NCBI GenBank assembly: GCA_946965045.2
Contig: OX337232.1
Coordinates: 1,736,001 to 1,800,000 of the forward strand
Reading direction: 5' to 3'
Length of the DNA stretch: 64,000 nt
Source of the DNA: Epithemia pelagica
Lineage: Eukaryota; Bacillariophyta; Bacillariophyceae; Surirellales; Surirellaceae
In this document: positions 49,559 through 60,700 of the stretch, piece after piece
How positions within the stretch are numbered: position 1 is the first letter of the stretch
Layout: the number at the start of each line of letters is the position of its first letter
The notes under the pieces: generated by a model
The model's database searches: none
Told to the model about the DNA's origin: nothing
Seen by the model: only the letters and a program-made list of their open reading frames with translations
Program-made: the position numbers and the translations under genes

Positions 49559-51877
49559 TCAATGGCTAGGAGAACTCCACAAGGGGACCAGCATCCCATC
49601 GACAGCCATTGCCACTGGATGCAATGCCTGTTCAGTCATGTCGTTACCCCAGGACTTTTTATTGTTGTATCGCTGAGAGAAGTGCGTCAAGAGTGTTCGA
49701 TTGGCATTCACCTGATTTGCTACAGAGAGAGCCTCCTGGATAGTAGAATGTTTCTTTTGAATACTCATCTCCCGTTGACCTTCATCAAAGGTCGCTTCAT
49801 GAATCAAAAAGTCGACAGCGCCATATTGTTGACAGACTCGAACGAATCGAGGGCAGGGTCTTGTGTCACCACTAAAAGCTAAGATATATGGTATGCTTCC
49901 ACGACCGGAACGGAGACCCATTACAAAGCCATATGAATTACAACATGAATGATCCACCAAAATATTTTCCCAGAAGTCTACCGGTCCTTGTGTAAACCTC
50001 TTATTCCAATCGCTCCACACGGCAGCGATACAATCTCGGGGCTCTTCATGGGCTACACCTCGAAAAAAGGTATGGTGATTGTCTGGCCAAAACACAAAAA
50101 TAAACTCCAGAACTCGTCTTGGTGCAAACACAATCGGAACCGGTTGATTGGTCAGCCGACGTTTCTTGGAAGAAGATGATGCAACAGGAAGGGTCAATTT
50201 CTCCGCGGCATCATTCGACGACGCAATCGCCAACAACAAAGGTACCAAACCTCCATAGTGATCCCAATGCGCATGGGAGATCCAAATAACGGAAATGACA
50301 CCAATGTCTTGTGTATGTTGGGGAGCATGGCGATACCACTGTGTCACAAAGCCCTCTCCCGCTTCAAAGGCAATCGCCCATGGTACCGGGGACTCAGCTG
50401 AAGGAGCTCCCATCAAAACGTGACCAGAAGCTCCACGATAAGGAGAAGGGGCTGCAGATCCTGTACCCAACACCAACAACCGAGCGACCGATGCGGTGCC
50501 ATCATCCTCAGATTTGTTTCCCATATCAGTGCCAGTACAAGTGACGATTTCGTCATTTTCGCCTTCCTCGGAGTCATCCAGTTCAATTTCATTGTCGTCT
50601 GTAGAAGCGATCCAGGAAGGCTTTGCTAGAAACCGCTCGAGAGCACCCGTGACCCCTGGGGCGATATGATCATGGTCCGACGTCACGGTGGGTAAAGAGC
50701 GAGGACGTTGGAGTGACGGATGAGACCAAGACCAGACCAGCTCCTCTTTCTTGGAACCGATATCTTGTCCCCATACCAATCTGCTAGCTGTAGTTAGTCG
50801 TTTCGTCAATTCATTTGTCCCGCCCTGCTTATCTACTGAAGAATCTTCTGACCGAATGGGAAAGAATAAAGGAAGTCGTCGGTTCCACAACAGTGACTGG
50901 TGCCACCCACGAACGAGAAGCTGGGAGTCCGTGCCGAGGTTTGGTTGTAACCAATAGATTTTGGTTATCACAGATGCGAAATTGTGTTGCTGTGGTCCTT
51001 CGACAATCACAAACGAACATTTCAAAGCTACCGTGCGATTTGAGTTCTCAATCGCTAACAGGGGCAAGTTTTCAATCAGTTCCCGGGTAATTACAGAAGC
51101 CAAAGGAGAAACAAGGAACGAGAATGTTGGATGTGTAGTCTGATCTATGTCGGTGTTGTTGGGAGTCAGAGTATACAAGAAAACTGTCTCTCGATTGCAA
51201 GGTCTTTGCGTGTGATCTGGTAATGTATGAGCATGGACACTCAAGAATTCATCCTGGTATACCTGCCACCAAATGGCATCTACCTTCTCATTTATCTTGC
51301 CGTCGACTTTGCCATCGTCCTTTGTGCCACCAGACGACGAGGCTGGTACTTCACACAAGAGAATTTTTGGATGATGAGCAAAATTTCGAGAGACCAGCAC
51401 TTGCATCAAGTCATTGGCAGTATTTTTATTCTTCATATGAGGTGTGACAACGGACAAGGAAGGAGCACCAGCCTCACGCAATGCGAACAAAAGCGAGGCA
51501 ATTCCCACCATGCGACGAGCATCTGTGCTCGGGAAAAACGCCGCCTTGACATTCTTGAGTTTGTATCGTTGATCGGCTGCTAGCCGGCTGGTACAATCTC
51601 CAACTCCACCCAAAGCATATCGTGCCATGACTTCACCCAGTTCCGCTTCGTCTTGGAAGCAAATGAAATCCTCTCTCCTCTTGGGAGACTCGAATCGATT
51701 TCGATAGACAGACAAGAACAACGTCGCATTCCCAGTATTCTCTGATCCGTCGGTCAAAACGTCCACTGAATAATGAAAACGCCATCGTCGGCATCGGGGC
51801 ATTGGGGAATACGGATAAGACTTCGAACCTTGAGGAGGAAGAAGAAGGGATGGTTGTAGATTTCTGCAACAACACAT
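49559..51877 (-). CDS. Ribonuclease Z, long form (ELAC2-like)
   Basis: Endonuclease that removes the 3' trailer from tRNA precursors, in nucleus and organelles. 772 aa from the first ATG (MCCCRNLQPS). The C-terminal metallo-beta-lactamase half has LVLGTGSAAPSPYRGASGHV, the metal box ISHAHWDHYGGL, LAFSGDTRPC, LIHEATFDEGQ and THFSQRY, all diagnostic. The N-terminal half is the degenerate duplicate of the long form, recognisable by order and length rather than catalytic residues. Acidic linkers (EIELDDSEEGENDE) separate the halves. No convincing organellar presequence is visible from this start. The neighbouring DUF6824 gene is divergent, ATGs 261 bp apart. Confidence 0.93.
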   Translation of the reverse strand: MCCCRNLQPSLLLPPQGSKSYPYSPMPRCRRWRFHYSVDVLTDGSENTGNATLFLSVYRNRFESPKRREDFICFQDEAELGEVMARYALGGVGDCTSRLAADQRYKLKNVKAAFFPSTDARRMVGIASLLFALREAGAPSLSVVTPHMKNKNTANDLMQVLVSRNFAHHPKILLCEVPASSSGGTKDDGKVDGKINEKVDAIWWQVYQDEFLSVHAHTLPDHTQRPCNRETVFLYTLTPNNTDIDQTTHPTFSFLVSPLASVITRELIENLPLLAIENSNRTVALKCSFVIVEGPQQHNFASVITKIYWLQPNLGTDSQLLVRGWHQSLLWNRRLPLFFPIRSEDSSVDKQGGTNELTKRLTTASRLVWGQDIGSKKEELVWSWSHPSLQRPRSLPTVTSDHDHIAPGVTGALERFLAKPSWIASTDDNEIELDDSEEGENDEIVTCTGTDMGNKSEDDGTASVARLLVLGTGSAAPSPYRGASGHVLMGAPSAESPVPWAIAFEAGEGFVTQWYRHAPQHTQDIGVISVIWISHAHWDHYGGLVPLLLAIASSNDAAEKLTLPVASSSSKKRRLTNQPVPIVFAPRRVLEFIFVFWPDNHHTFFRGVAHEEPRDCIAAVWSDWNKRFTQGPVDFWENILVDHSCCNSYGFVMGLRSGRGSIPYILAFSGDTRPCPRFVRVCQQYGAVDFLIHEATFDEGQREMSIQKKHSTIQEALSVANQVNANRTLLTHFSQRYNNKKSWGNDMTEQALHPVAMAVDGMLVPLWSSPSH

Positions 51878-52138
51878 CACCCATCCAAATCCAAGATCCA
51901 ATCTGTCGACATGCGACTGACCCAAAAGATTTTTCTGGGAGCGAAAGATAAACCTCCGCGGTCTAACACGAAATTTGGAATGGACAAGATTATAGAGACC
52001 ATCACCCTCTACCCGCTGGAGATAAGATCTTTGTTAACCAATCAAGCAGGCAACACTTTTTCGACACACGTCGAAGGCACATCGAGAACATAATACCCAA
52101 ACATAGACAGCGTTCGACGACGACAGAGCTTGTAATCC

Positions 52139-52913
52139 ATGTCGGAGGCTAGTGAAGTCCAAGAGAAAGAACCACAGATCCGAGATTCTGCAAGCATCCG
52201 AAAAAATTCCAAAGAAGAAGACCGATCATCTTTGTCGGAATCATGCGTGCGACCTACCGATAGTTCGAAGCACGCGAATGTATCGTCATCGTCTTTTCGA
52301 AAGACGGAGAAGGAAAGAGAGTGGGTGGCAACTCCACTTCCAATGGACATTATTTGTGGAAGGGGTGCAAAAATGACTCATCCGGGAAATCGTCGCTTTC
52401 GAGATATTGTCTTGGCGCATCAAAGCGATTACCAAAAGGCCAAACGCAGAGAAGACAAGACTCGGATTACAGCTGATATCGTCAATTTACTCTTGGTTGG
52501 GGCCAAGCCAGCACGGTACGTCCGCTTCCCATTGTCATGCTCTTTGACTGACAAATTGAGCCATTGTTCCGTGATTTCTTGACACATCAGTCCCATCGTC
52601 ACCGTCGCTTGTCTGTAGATTTTTGTTGAAAGATAGTGAAACAGACCAGTGGTACAATGTGGGGACTGAATACGCAAAGGAAAAAGTGAGCCATGCCTTG
52701 CGGAGCCGACCCACTTCGGAGCGTAAAAAGCGGAGTGCCTCCAGTCATGGCAACCATGACAGTATCAACAAGAAAAGTCGAAAGAAAATGAAATGTCCCC
52801 CGGAACTGGAAGCCACAGTCAATCGCCTGATATCGGAACAACAACAGTTGTTGGAAGATATGATTCGAAGGGAAGTTCTGCCAACCATTGCTTCCAGTGC
52901 TGGAGGAAGATAA
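52139..52913 (+). CDS. DUF6824 domain protein (diatom-type putative regulator)
   Basis: Exons 52139-52515 and 52619-52913 join in frame (223 aa; GTACGT and CTGTAG ends). The domain begins PMDIICGRGAKMTHPGNRRF and continues DIVLAHQSDYQKAKRREDK, ITADIVNLL, then across the intron to FLLKDSETDQWYNVGTEYAK and KVSHALR. This family is strongly expanded in diatoms and is often assumed to be nuclear and DNA-related, but its biochemical role is not established to my knowledge. A basic stretch (SERKKRSASS, KKSRKKMK) follows, and a short C-terminal helix ends the protein. Domain call secure, function open. Confidence 0.88.
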
Positions 52914-53512
52914 AAAGTATGACTGACAGTTCTGGTGAACGAGCTGTCAAAGGGTATGATTTGATCGTCAAAGAGGACGATAAAACGAAGTAGTCCTGAT
53001 AGTCTTTGACCGACCAAGTATTCTGGTTGCACAACTGAATCATCAGAAAGATAAATCGAAGCAGCACTAAGAGTTAATTGTCATCCAGGTTTGCATAAAT
53101 CGATATATGGGTTGATCTGGTCGCTGCATGCATGGCTGATTAGTGGACCTATCGATATGGTTTATGTTAGTGAACTGACCTGTCCGAGGAACGAAGTGTA
53201 TCAATTCTAAACAGATCACAATTGTTCATTTAATTTACATTCGTCCAAGTTGTCGCCTCATGTTGGACCACTAGTTCCATTACAAGTGGGAGAGTGCTGG
53301 ATTGTCTTTGTCAGAAACGCGACTGTGTATATCCCACTGGTTTTTTGGTATGCTCGAAAGATGTCCACGAATCCAAGAGAGTTTGACTATGCGTCGAGAA
53401 CAAACTTTTCTCGTTCTCCAGGCAAAACCCTTTCATAACATTAAAACAAGGAATGGCTAATTGCCTGAAATGGGGACAAATCCCCTCTGCACCAAATATT
53501 CCAGATCAACGG
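52914..53512. other. Convergent intergenic region, no gene seen
   Basis: About 600 bp between two convergent stop codons, with a few short frames only. No repeat or RNA gene recognised. Confidence 0.5.
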
Positions 53513-54544
53513 TTATTCCCTTCTGCCTTCTGGTACGGCCCATGGAGCCTGCATTTCTTTGTGACCACCGCCTGTATCTGATATATGGAGTTTTTCTGCT
53601 TCAATGTAAGCAGTCCTACCCATTTTCTTGGCAACTAATGCGCCACTTGGCTGATGCGTGATTGAAAGTATTCCACGTTTGATTTCCATTCGAATTCTGG
53701 GACGATCCTGACATACCAAGGGGAAGATGAGTTCCTTCGTATATGGCGGTGCCCACCACGGTGACGCTACAGCGCCTGAAGATTCCGAAATCTGTGTTCC
53801 GGGCCTTGCGGGTGCACAAAGATAGTTCAAACTACCAACAACTGAAGATATATCATCGACAAAGAAATTGAGCCAAACAGCAACCCCGACAACAGCAAGG
53901 CTGAGGAAAGCAACAAGAGATTTGGCGGCAAATGTCACCTTCCTCCTCTTCGATTCCAGCCGTGTTACTTTACTGCGAAGGCGTTCCGATTCCTCATGCT
54001 GTTCTATCAACAAACTTTTCATTTCCGCATATGTCGTGTCTTTGTCGTCCTCCAAACGTTTCTTTTCCTGTTGAAGGACAGAGTTTTTGCCCTCATATTG
54101 TCGGAAAAGTTCCATTATGGTTTCCTCCATTTCACCCTTTTGGCTTTCTAGAGTTTTGATTTTCCCTTCTAATGCCTGTGATTCCTTTTCCAGCAATTCC
54201 TTCAAGAGGTCATCGTCAACAACGGCACCATTCTGGACTCCGGGTAAATCTCTTAAGGCTTCTAACAGTTCTGATCCTCTTCGGTCGCTTACGCGCTGGC
54301 GCTTCAAATGACTTAGTCTTCTGTATTCCTCGAGCTTTCCACGGAGGCTTGACAACACTTCTTCCGTCTCTCCTTTCTCCTGCTCTATTTGTTTCAGTTT
54401 CTCATGGAAGTTACGAGAATCGAGGCTTTTGTCAATGACCACATTATCCGAAGAGAATGAAACACTGGTCTTTCGACGATTGTTGGGACTTGTCCCAACG
54501 GACTTTCGATGAGACTCCAAGTTGCTCACGTCCTTCATGACCAT
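53513..54544 (-). CDS. Coiled-coil membrane protein with CxPxxPG/PWWAP domain, paralogue A
   Basis: 343 aa from ATG 54544. Not a family I recognise. Residues about 45-210 are Glu/Lys/Leu rich with heptad character (coiled coil). A single membrane span follows a basic stretch (SKRRKVTFAAK, then LVAFLSLAVVGVAVWLNFFV). The C-terminal domain of about 105 residues opens CAPARPGTQISE and SPWWAPPYTKE, continues CQDRPRIRMEIKRGILSIT and closes QAPWAVPEG. The same order and key residues occur in the genes at 55185-56633 and 62099-64000. A basic segment before the span suggests N-in, C-out topology, placing the two shared Cys in a lumen or outside, where they could pair. Head to head with paralogue B. 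Confidence 0.8.
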   Translation of the reverse strand: MVMKDVSNLESHRKSVGTSPNNRRKTSVSFSSDNVVIDKSLDSRNFHEKLKQIEQEKGETEEVLSSLRGKLEEYRRLSHLKRQRVSDRRGSELLEALRDLPGVQNGAVVDDDLLKELLEKESQALEGKIKTLESQKGEMEETIMELFRQYEGKNSVLQQEKKRLEDDKDTTYAEMKSLLIEQHEESERLRSKVTRLESKRRKVTFAAKSLVAFLSLAVVGVAVWLNFFVDDISSVVGSLNYLCAPARPGTQISESSGAVASPWWAPPYTKELIFPLVCQDRPRIRMEIKRGILSITHQPSGALVAKKMGRTAYIEAEKLHISDTGGGHKEMQAPWAVPEGRRE

Positions 54545-55184
54545 TGTCAATTGTCGGTGGGAATTCAAATCGGACCTCTACTGATACTGGTTAATCGATT
54601 CCTCCGATCCTTGACGAGGTGAATGGGGGAATTCAGGTTAACCTCGCCCTCTCAACGAGGTTCAAGAAAAATTCAACAGGATTATCAAAATGCCACTTGT
54701 GACTTGGGTGAGATGTCCGAAGTCCGAAGTCAGCACAAGCAGTCTCGGGACTCGGGACTCCTCAGTTCCCGAATTTTACATCATAGCTGTCTAAAGATTT
54801 AAAACTTAGACGCGCTAGGGAGTGTGTCAAACACTTCAAACAAAAGAATGAGGAACAGTGGTGACGTTGCTCGTTTTCCACTTAGCAAATCATGATGTGA
54901 CAAGGGTGAACTGGCATTCAATGTTGTACATTTTGAACTAGAGTGTGATTTAGAGGCATACGTCGTCCTACTAAAAGATTCATACAACGATTGTCGCAGG
55001 ACAAAAGCCAAGATCCCAAAGACGCGTAAAAAAATCGCTCTTGGCGTGAAATCGCCAGTTGGAGAAGAATATTGGCAACCTGCCAATTTCCATCACAACA
55101 TTATTTGGAATCTCGGCCGAGGTGAATTGTGGATTGGAGCCTTGTTCTTCCTCGATCCTCGAAGTCTCACAATCTTGCGGTTCA
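54545..55184. promoter_or_regulatory. Bidirectional region between paralogues A and B
   Basis: 640 bp between the divergent ATGs of two related genes; likely shared promoter. The plus-strand frame stays open from about 55059 without an ATG before 55185. Confidence 0.5.
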
Positions 55185-56633
55185 ATGATGTCCGAAAGTG
55201 AGATTAGTGAAAAAATGAAGAGAACTAATATGGACGTGATGGAGCGTAGGTTTAAAAGCCTGGAAACGCTCCAGAACAACGAAACAGAACATGGTGCCGA
55301 GTCTGCTTCCGTTGAGGTATCCAATGTGCTTGAGCATCCACCAGCTCTTCAAAAAAGCATGGAACTGCGGCAGCAATACAGCCATTCTTTCACAAACAAG
55401 CTCCGAGAACGCACTCGTTTGAGTCAAACGGATTCTTCTGCAGTTCGTCATCGTGTAAGCCAAACGGATTCAACTACAGTTCGTCATCATCGTCTACCTT
55501 CGTTGGCCGAGCATTCTTCCTCTGATGGGAACGAGTGTGAGCAAGGGGAGAAGACAGATGTCAACAGAGCTCTGCTCGGTCTTCGTGGTATTCTTGAGGA
55601 ACAGAAACGACGTCACGCGATAAAGCGAAAGCGCCTGGTAGAAATCCGTGAAGCTAACGCTGTTGCTGAAAAAGGGCTTGTTGTTCCCGAAGCTGTTCGC
55701 CGAAGTGTGTGCTCCAGATCTGATGATGTTAGCACAATTACAGATCCAACTTTCTTTGAGTGCAGAGATGCTCCAGACTACCTCTCAGTTGGGTGGAAAG
55801 ATGAGACTGTGCTAGAAAACGACGACGAAACGGTTGACTTAGAAGGTGTCAAGGGGCCCAAGATCGATGCCTCTTTGTTCAAGGAAGACGGTGCCAGCAC
55901 AACTGCCACTTCTGACTTGTCCGATTCCAGCACGCGTGGGCTCTCCGAAGAGCAGTCTCGCCAGTCTCAAGCTTTGGAGGCTATGAAGGCTCGTGTTGAG
56001 GCTCTCGAGGAGGAAAAGATAGAACGTGACGAGTCTATTGCTTCCTTTCTAGCGAACTACGCGGACAAATCTGTTCAACTCCGTCGAATGGAAGCAGATA
56101 CTGATCACAAGCGAGCTGAATGCTCTGAAATCCAGTCTTTGGTCGGGGAGAAACGTCAAGAATCTGACACCTTGCGCGGTCGATTGACATCATTGGAAAA
56201 TCGCACAACCGCTGCAAAGATCTGGCGTCGTCTTATCTCGCTGAGTGTCCTTGTTCTTTGTGCATGTATTGCTATTGATCATATCGTTCTTCCTGCGGAT
56301 TTTTCGAAAAAGACACACACTGCATGGAATGGAATATGCGCACCAGTCAAGCCTGGAACCAAAGTTTCCGAAGGGATGGGCCCGTTGGAAGCACCTTGGT
56401 GGGCTCCAAGTGGGTATCTCAAGGTTCCTATGTATCACTTGTCTGGTTGCAGCAGCCGTCCAAGGACTCGCCTTGAGGTTATTCGCGGTATGCTTTATGT
56501 CACGTCGAACAACGGTTTCGAGAGCCTTATCAAAAAGCCAAGCAAGAGTGTTCATGCGGAAGCTGGTACAATCCATATTCTAGATCGATACGGAGCACAC
56601 GTCCAAGTAGATGCTCCCTGGGCGCTGCACTAG
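55185..56633 (+). CDS. Coiled-coil membrane protein with CxPxxPG/PWWAP domain, paralogue B
   Basis: 482 aa from ATG 55185 (a second ATG follows). The N-terminal 160 residues are Ser/Arg/Glu rich and include a short tandem repeat (LSQTDSSAVRHR, then VSQTDSTTVRHH). A helical segment ALLGLRGILEEQKRRHAIKR follows, then an acidic linker and a coiled coil at about 285-365 (QALEAMKARVEALEEEKIER). The membrane span is LISLSVLVLCACIAIDHIVL. The C-terminal domain opens CAPVKPGTKVSE and APWWAPSGYLK, continues CSSRPRTRLEVIRGMLYVT and ends VDAPWALH. It matches paralogue A over this domain and the coiled-coil/span order, but the N-termini differ. Function unknown. Confidence 0.82.
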   Translation: MMSESEISEKMKRTNMDVMERRFKSLETLQNNETEHGAESASVEVSNVLEHPPALQKSMELRQQYSHSFTNKLRERTRLSQTDSSAVRHRVSQTDSTTVRHHRLPSLAEHSSSDGNECEQGEKTDVNRALLGLRGILEEQKRRHAIKRKRLVEIREANAVAEKGLVVPEAVRRSVCSRSDDVSTITDPTFFECRDAPDYLSVGWKDETVLENDDETVDLEGVKGPKIDASLFKEDGASTTATSDLSDSSTRGLSEEQSRQSQALEAMKARVEALEEEKIERDESIASFLANYADKSVQLRRMEADTDHKRAECSEIQSLVGEKRQESDTLRGRLTSLENRTTAAKIWRRLISLSVLVLCACIAIDHIVLPADFSKKTHTAWNGICAPVKPGTKVSEGMGPLEAPWWAPSGYLKVPMYHLSGCSSRPRTRLEVIRGMLYVTSNNGFESLIKKPSKSVHAEAGTIHILDRYGAHVQVDAPWALH

Positions 56634-57728
56634 GTTTGTCTCCATTGATCGGGATGATTGCTTAACGGGACGCCACATTCAGACAATATGGAGAGTGAGA
56701 ACACGTCTTGATAAACATGAACTCTGCATGACGAAGGTACATGTCGTCTACCTTTATAGAGCACATACGATTGGCACATAAGAAACAGATAAAATCGCTG
56801 GAGAACTGATATTCTGAAGTTTAGGTTCGGCGCTTGATTCTTGCCGCAATAGATCGACCAGGGATTGGTCGACCATCCGTTGTCCCGAAGGAAATGGACA
56901 GAGTGCAAAGAGGCTAGAGGAGTACTGTACTTCTTTCTTCTATGTAGCTAACTGGTGGAACGCAAAAGGTGCGCTCTCAAGCTCTGGATTACACAATACC
57001 ACATACACATTGTACATGATGTGTCATTCGAAACTTGAAACGCATTCATTCTCTTGTCTCCGAGCCGCATCCCATTCTTTTTGGAGTAGAAGGTAGGAGT
57101 ATCTAAAGGGAATAGTCTATTCTTCCAGCTGCAGCGCCTACCCGCTAGGGTACGGTCGACCGACTGCCCTGGCGCCATTACTCTCGGAATCATGGAGCGG
57201 GGGGACAGCCCGCTTGTGACAAGGGGCCACATAGACGAACCGCTTTTCGGGCCCCACATCTAGCCCTCCCAACCACCTAATCATAGCGGACTCGAACCAT
57301 GGACACCAACCATACGGTGGACATGGACATGGGTATGCCTTCATCTTTGCGCGGGGGTGCCCACTGCCCCACCCCCCAAACTTTGAAGCGGGACACGAAC
57401 AAACGTACCGCCCAAGCGCAAGCGGTATTGATATTGATAGAGTTAAAAAACATATTTGCTGATAGTCTCGTAAACGCTGCAAGGAGTAGAGAGAGAATTT
57501 TTGTATGTAGATCCATCCCCCAGCGGGGGCGGCTACTTGTACGAGTGTCTAATTTCTTCTAGCCAAACCCTGAAAACCACCCCGCCAGAAAGTAAAGAGG
57601 AGTTCTTTTTCTTCATGGTCAGTCCGCACGCGTCTGTTGCGTGGACACGGAGAACGGAGACACACGGACTGCGTCTCGCTGCGAACTGCGCAACAAAAAA
57701 TGCAGATACGTGTACGCAGTGATTGACA
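56634..57728. other. 1.1 kb intergenic region, no supported gene
   Basis: Between paralogue B and the channel gene on the same strand. It holds a C-rich stretch (57180-57380) and short frames without domains. A TTCGAGTCC word near 57290 (minus) resembles a tRNA B box, but no T-stem pairs, so no tRNA is called. Confidence 0.5.
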
Positions 57729-60700
57729 ATGACATTCTTTCGTGGCAAATCCGCTGCTTCCCATGAGCGAGATCCTAAAGGTTACGGATCCAGGTCACAG
57801 AAGGCATTGAAGGCAACAGAAGCTACTCGAGCTTCTAGAAGAAGTAGAAACTCAGACGCAATGTCGGTGAATGAAAGGTTTCATGACGAGCATTCACCCA
57901 TCACAACGGATGAAGCAGATGAAATCGTAGACGATTCCAAGATTGCGGGTGTCGGACCTCTCATGGAGTACTCGGATACATCTGAGGAACAAGATCCTAT
58001 ACGACGGCGTCATAAACCGTCTTCGTCAAAAAATGGCTTGCGGAAGCAATTGTCTACCGAAAGCATGCGTGTAGTTCGCTTCAACAGTTCATTCTCGGAC
58101 GATGAGGAGGATGTACTTCGATCTGCCGATCGCATCCAGCCGCCAAACATGCACGAATCCATACCACCTCCTCCTCCACCTGATATTCGAACTTCCTCGA
58201 ACATCAATCATCGCCACCATTCTAACAGTTCATCATCACAGCCTATAGATAACAGTCAATCGCATTCTTTGGTACAGCAAAATCAACCCAAACGCAAGAC
58301 CCATCGGAAGCAGCATATTCATCCGAGCAAAAGTCCTGACTGGATGACGCAGCTTGCCTATTCGTTTCGCTCTCCCTCCCCTTTGACCACAAACAGGAAG
58401 CAACTTCAAGCCTCGTCTTCAAACCTCTCCTCTTCAAATAATATCGAATATCCACCTGGTATCACAAAAGATATGTTTCCCTCTGCTTTCACAGACTCCA
58501 TGCCTCCAAATGGTGTTAAATTGGATGCTGATACTCTCGACACGATAAGAACGTCAAATGCCTCTGTTGTGAGTGAGAATCAGCCAGAACGACCTAGTAA
58601 AAAGGATTCCGATTTAAGTTTCCAAGCAAGTGAAGCCAGCCCACTTTTGGGAGATTCTTTCTTGCCCTCCTTCGCCTCAGTGCGATCCACTGATACACCC
58701 AGTCGTCGTCGCCTGAACGCGACTCAAAATTACGTGGCGTTGGCCGCCTCGTTCTTGAGAGACTATGAGGGTGGACGGGCCCCAACGCTTAGCACTGATT
58801 TGGATGACGTGACCGATCGACAACTTCGTTTGTATGAGTACAAGTTTGGAGGGTATTCTTTCCAAGCAAGTATTATCCTTGCTTCTATTGCTATTTTTGC
58901 GTCCAGCATGTTGGAAGGATTCGACGTTCCCCAAGAGTACAAGCTCTACTTAACCGCTTTGAATCTGATTGGTTCGAGTGTCTTCATGGTGGATATTTGG
59001 TTTCGCTCTCAGCTTCGAGGCAATCCAGATCAGACTCAGCATACACGGACCAGTCGATCAGAACGCCTGGTGAAACCAGTCATTCTCTTCGCCATAATAC
59101 TGGCGGTTGAAAACATTGCCCGTGTTATCGTCACGCCTGACAACGACATTGTTCTGTTTTCTAGCCTCTTCAAGCCGCTCGTCCTTTTCTACACAAGTTC
59201 GAAAGCTAGGGATGCTCTCGAGGCTCTCAGAAGAATAATTCGAATTGTTGTACGTGTATTGGCCATGGAACTCTTGCTTATTCTCATGTTTGCGGCTGTG
59301 GCATGTCGACTCTTTCGCGAGTTCAACAACTTTGTGGATTTAAGTACAGCTTGGCTCTCGCTTTTTGAACTATCGACCACAGTCGTGAACCCCTCTATCT
59401 GGATGCCAATCTACCAAAATTCCCCGTACGCAGCAATTTTCTTCATGTCCTTTATTGTGATATCCGTCTTCTACTTGCATTCTCTGGTGCTCTCCGTTGT
59501 CTTTTCGACTTACATCCAAGCTGCCTCTGAGATTCATGAACGAGCGTCAGGAGATCGAGAAGATTCGATTCAAATGGCGTTCGTTGCCTTACAGCGCAAG
59601 GAGAGACGAAACGTCGTTGATGTTGATCTTTTGCGCGAAACGCTAAGAATTCTTCGTCCCCACTACAACGCGATGAAGATCAATGCCCTAGTGGAGATCG
59701 TAGACCCAACAGATCAAAGGACTGTGGATTTCGGAACCTTCCGTACCAAAATACGACAAGCCCTCAACGCATCAATTCGAACGGCCAGAAGTGCTACAGT
59801 GCTCTCCACATTGGTGGAACTTGTCGCCGTTGTTGTTGCGGTGTTCAACTTTGCGTATGTTATCATGGTCTCATCGAGATTCCACGCATCATGGTTCATC
59901 AACGTCCAAGAGACAGTTGGTTCTGTGATTACAGTTATTGCTGGGTTTGAGTTGTTGATCAGATTCAACCCGCTACGAATCCCAGACTTCACCCCACTGA
60001 CTCGTCTCAATGCGACCTTTGACGGTCTTGCTTTGATTGCTTGTATCACGTCACTTGTGGGCATTGTTTTCTATGCGGCTGGGTACGATCATGCAATAGA
60101 GTACATATTGATTGGTCGTGCACTGGACATGGTTCGGATAATGCGATTCTTTCAGATATTCCGGGATGTTGTGAGACGGAGTTCGGATGTCTTGCCTGCT
60201 TTAGCTGGACCGGTCATCTTGGTCGTAACCACTCTTCACATTTTTGTATACCTGGGTATGGCACTTTGGGGTGGGGCAGTGGAAGTTGGACAACACTTTG
60301 GCGAAATTACGTATCTTTACGATCTGAATAATTTCAACAGCTACGCCGAGGGTTTGGTCACAATGTTTCAGGTACTTGTCGTCAACGATTGGCATGCAAT
60401 TGCTGAAGTATTTCTTTTTGCTGAGCGTTGCGCAAGCCCCTTTATTGTTTACCCAGTTTTCATTCTTGGCAATATGATTGGTGTCTCCATTATGTTAAAC
60501 GTGATGACAGCTTTCTTTGTTGAAACTTTTGTCACAAAACTCGATGACGGGGCGAACAATCAAGCCGAGGGCACGACAACGGTGCAGAAAGACCGTGATT
60601 TCAACATCTTAACAGAAGGAAAGAAGAGTGTACGGAGGGTGGCGACAAAACCAGACCGGTCTCAAACTGACGAGAACCACGTATCCATCGATGGAGGCGC

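Noticed and set aside
57240-57300. tRNA gene on the minus strand
   Set aside because: The TTCGAGTCC word resembles a B box, but the neighbouring bases do not form a T-stem, and no matching A box or acceptor stem was found.
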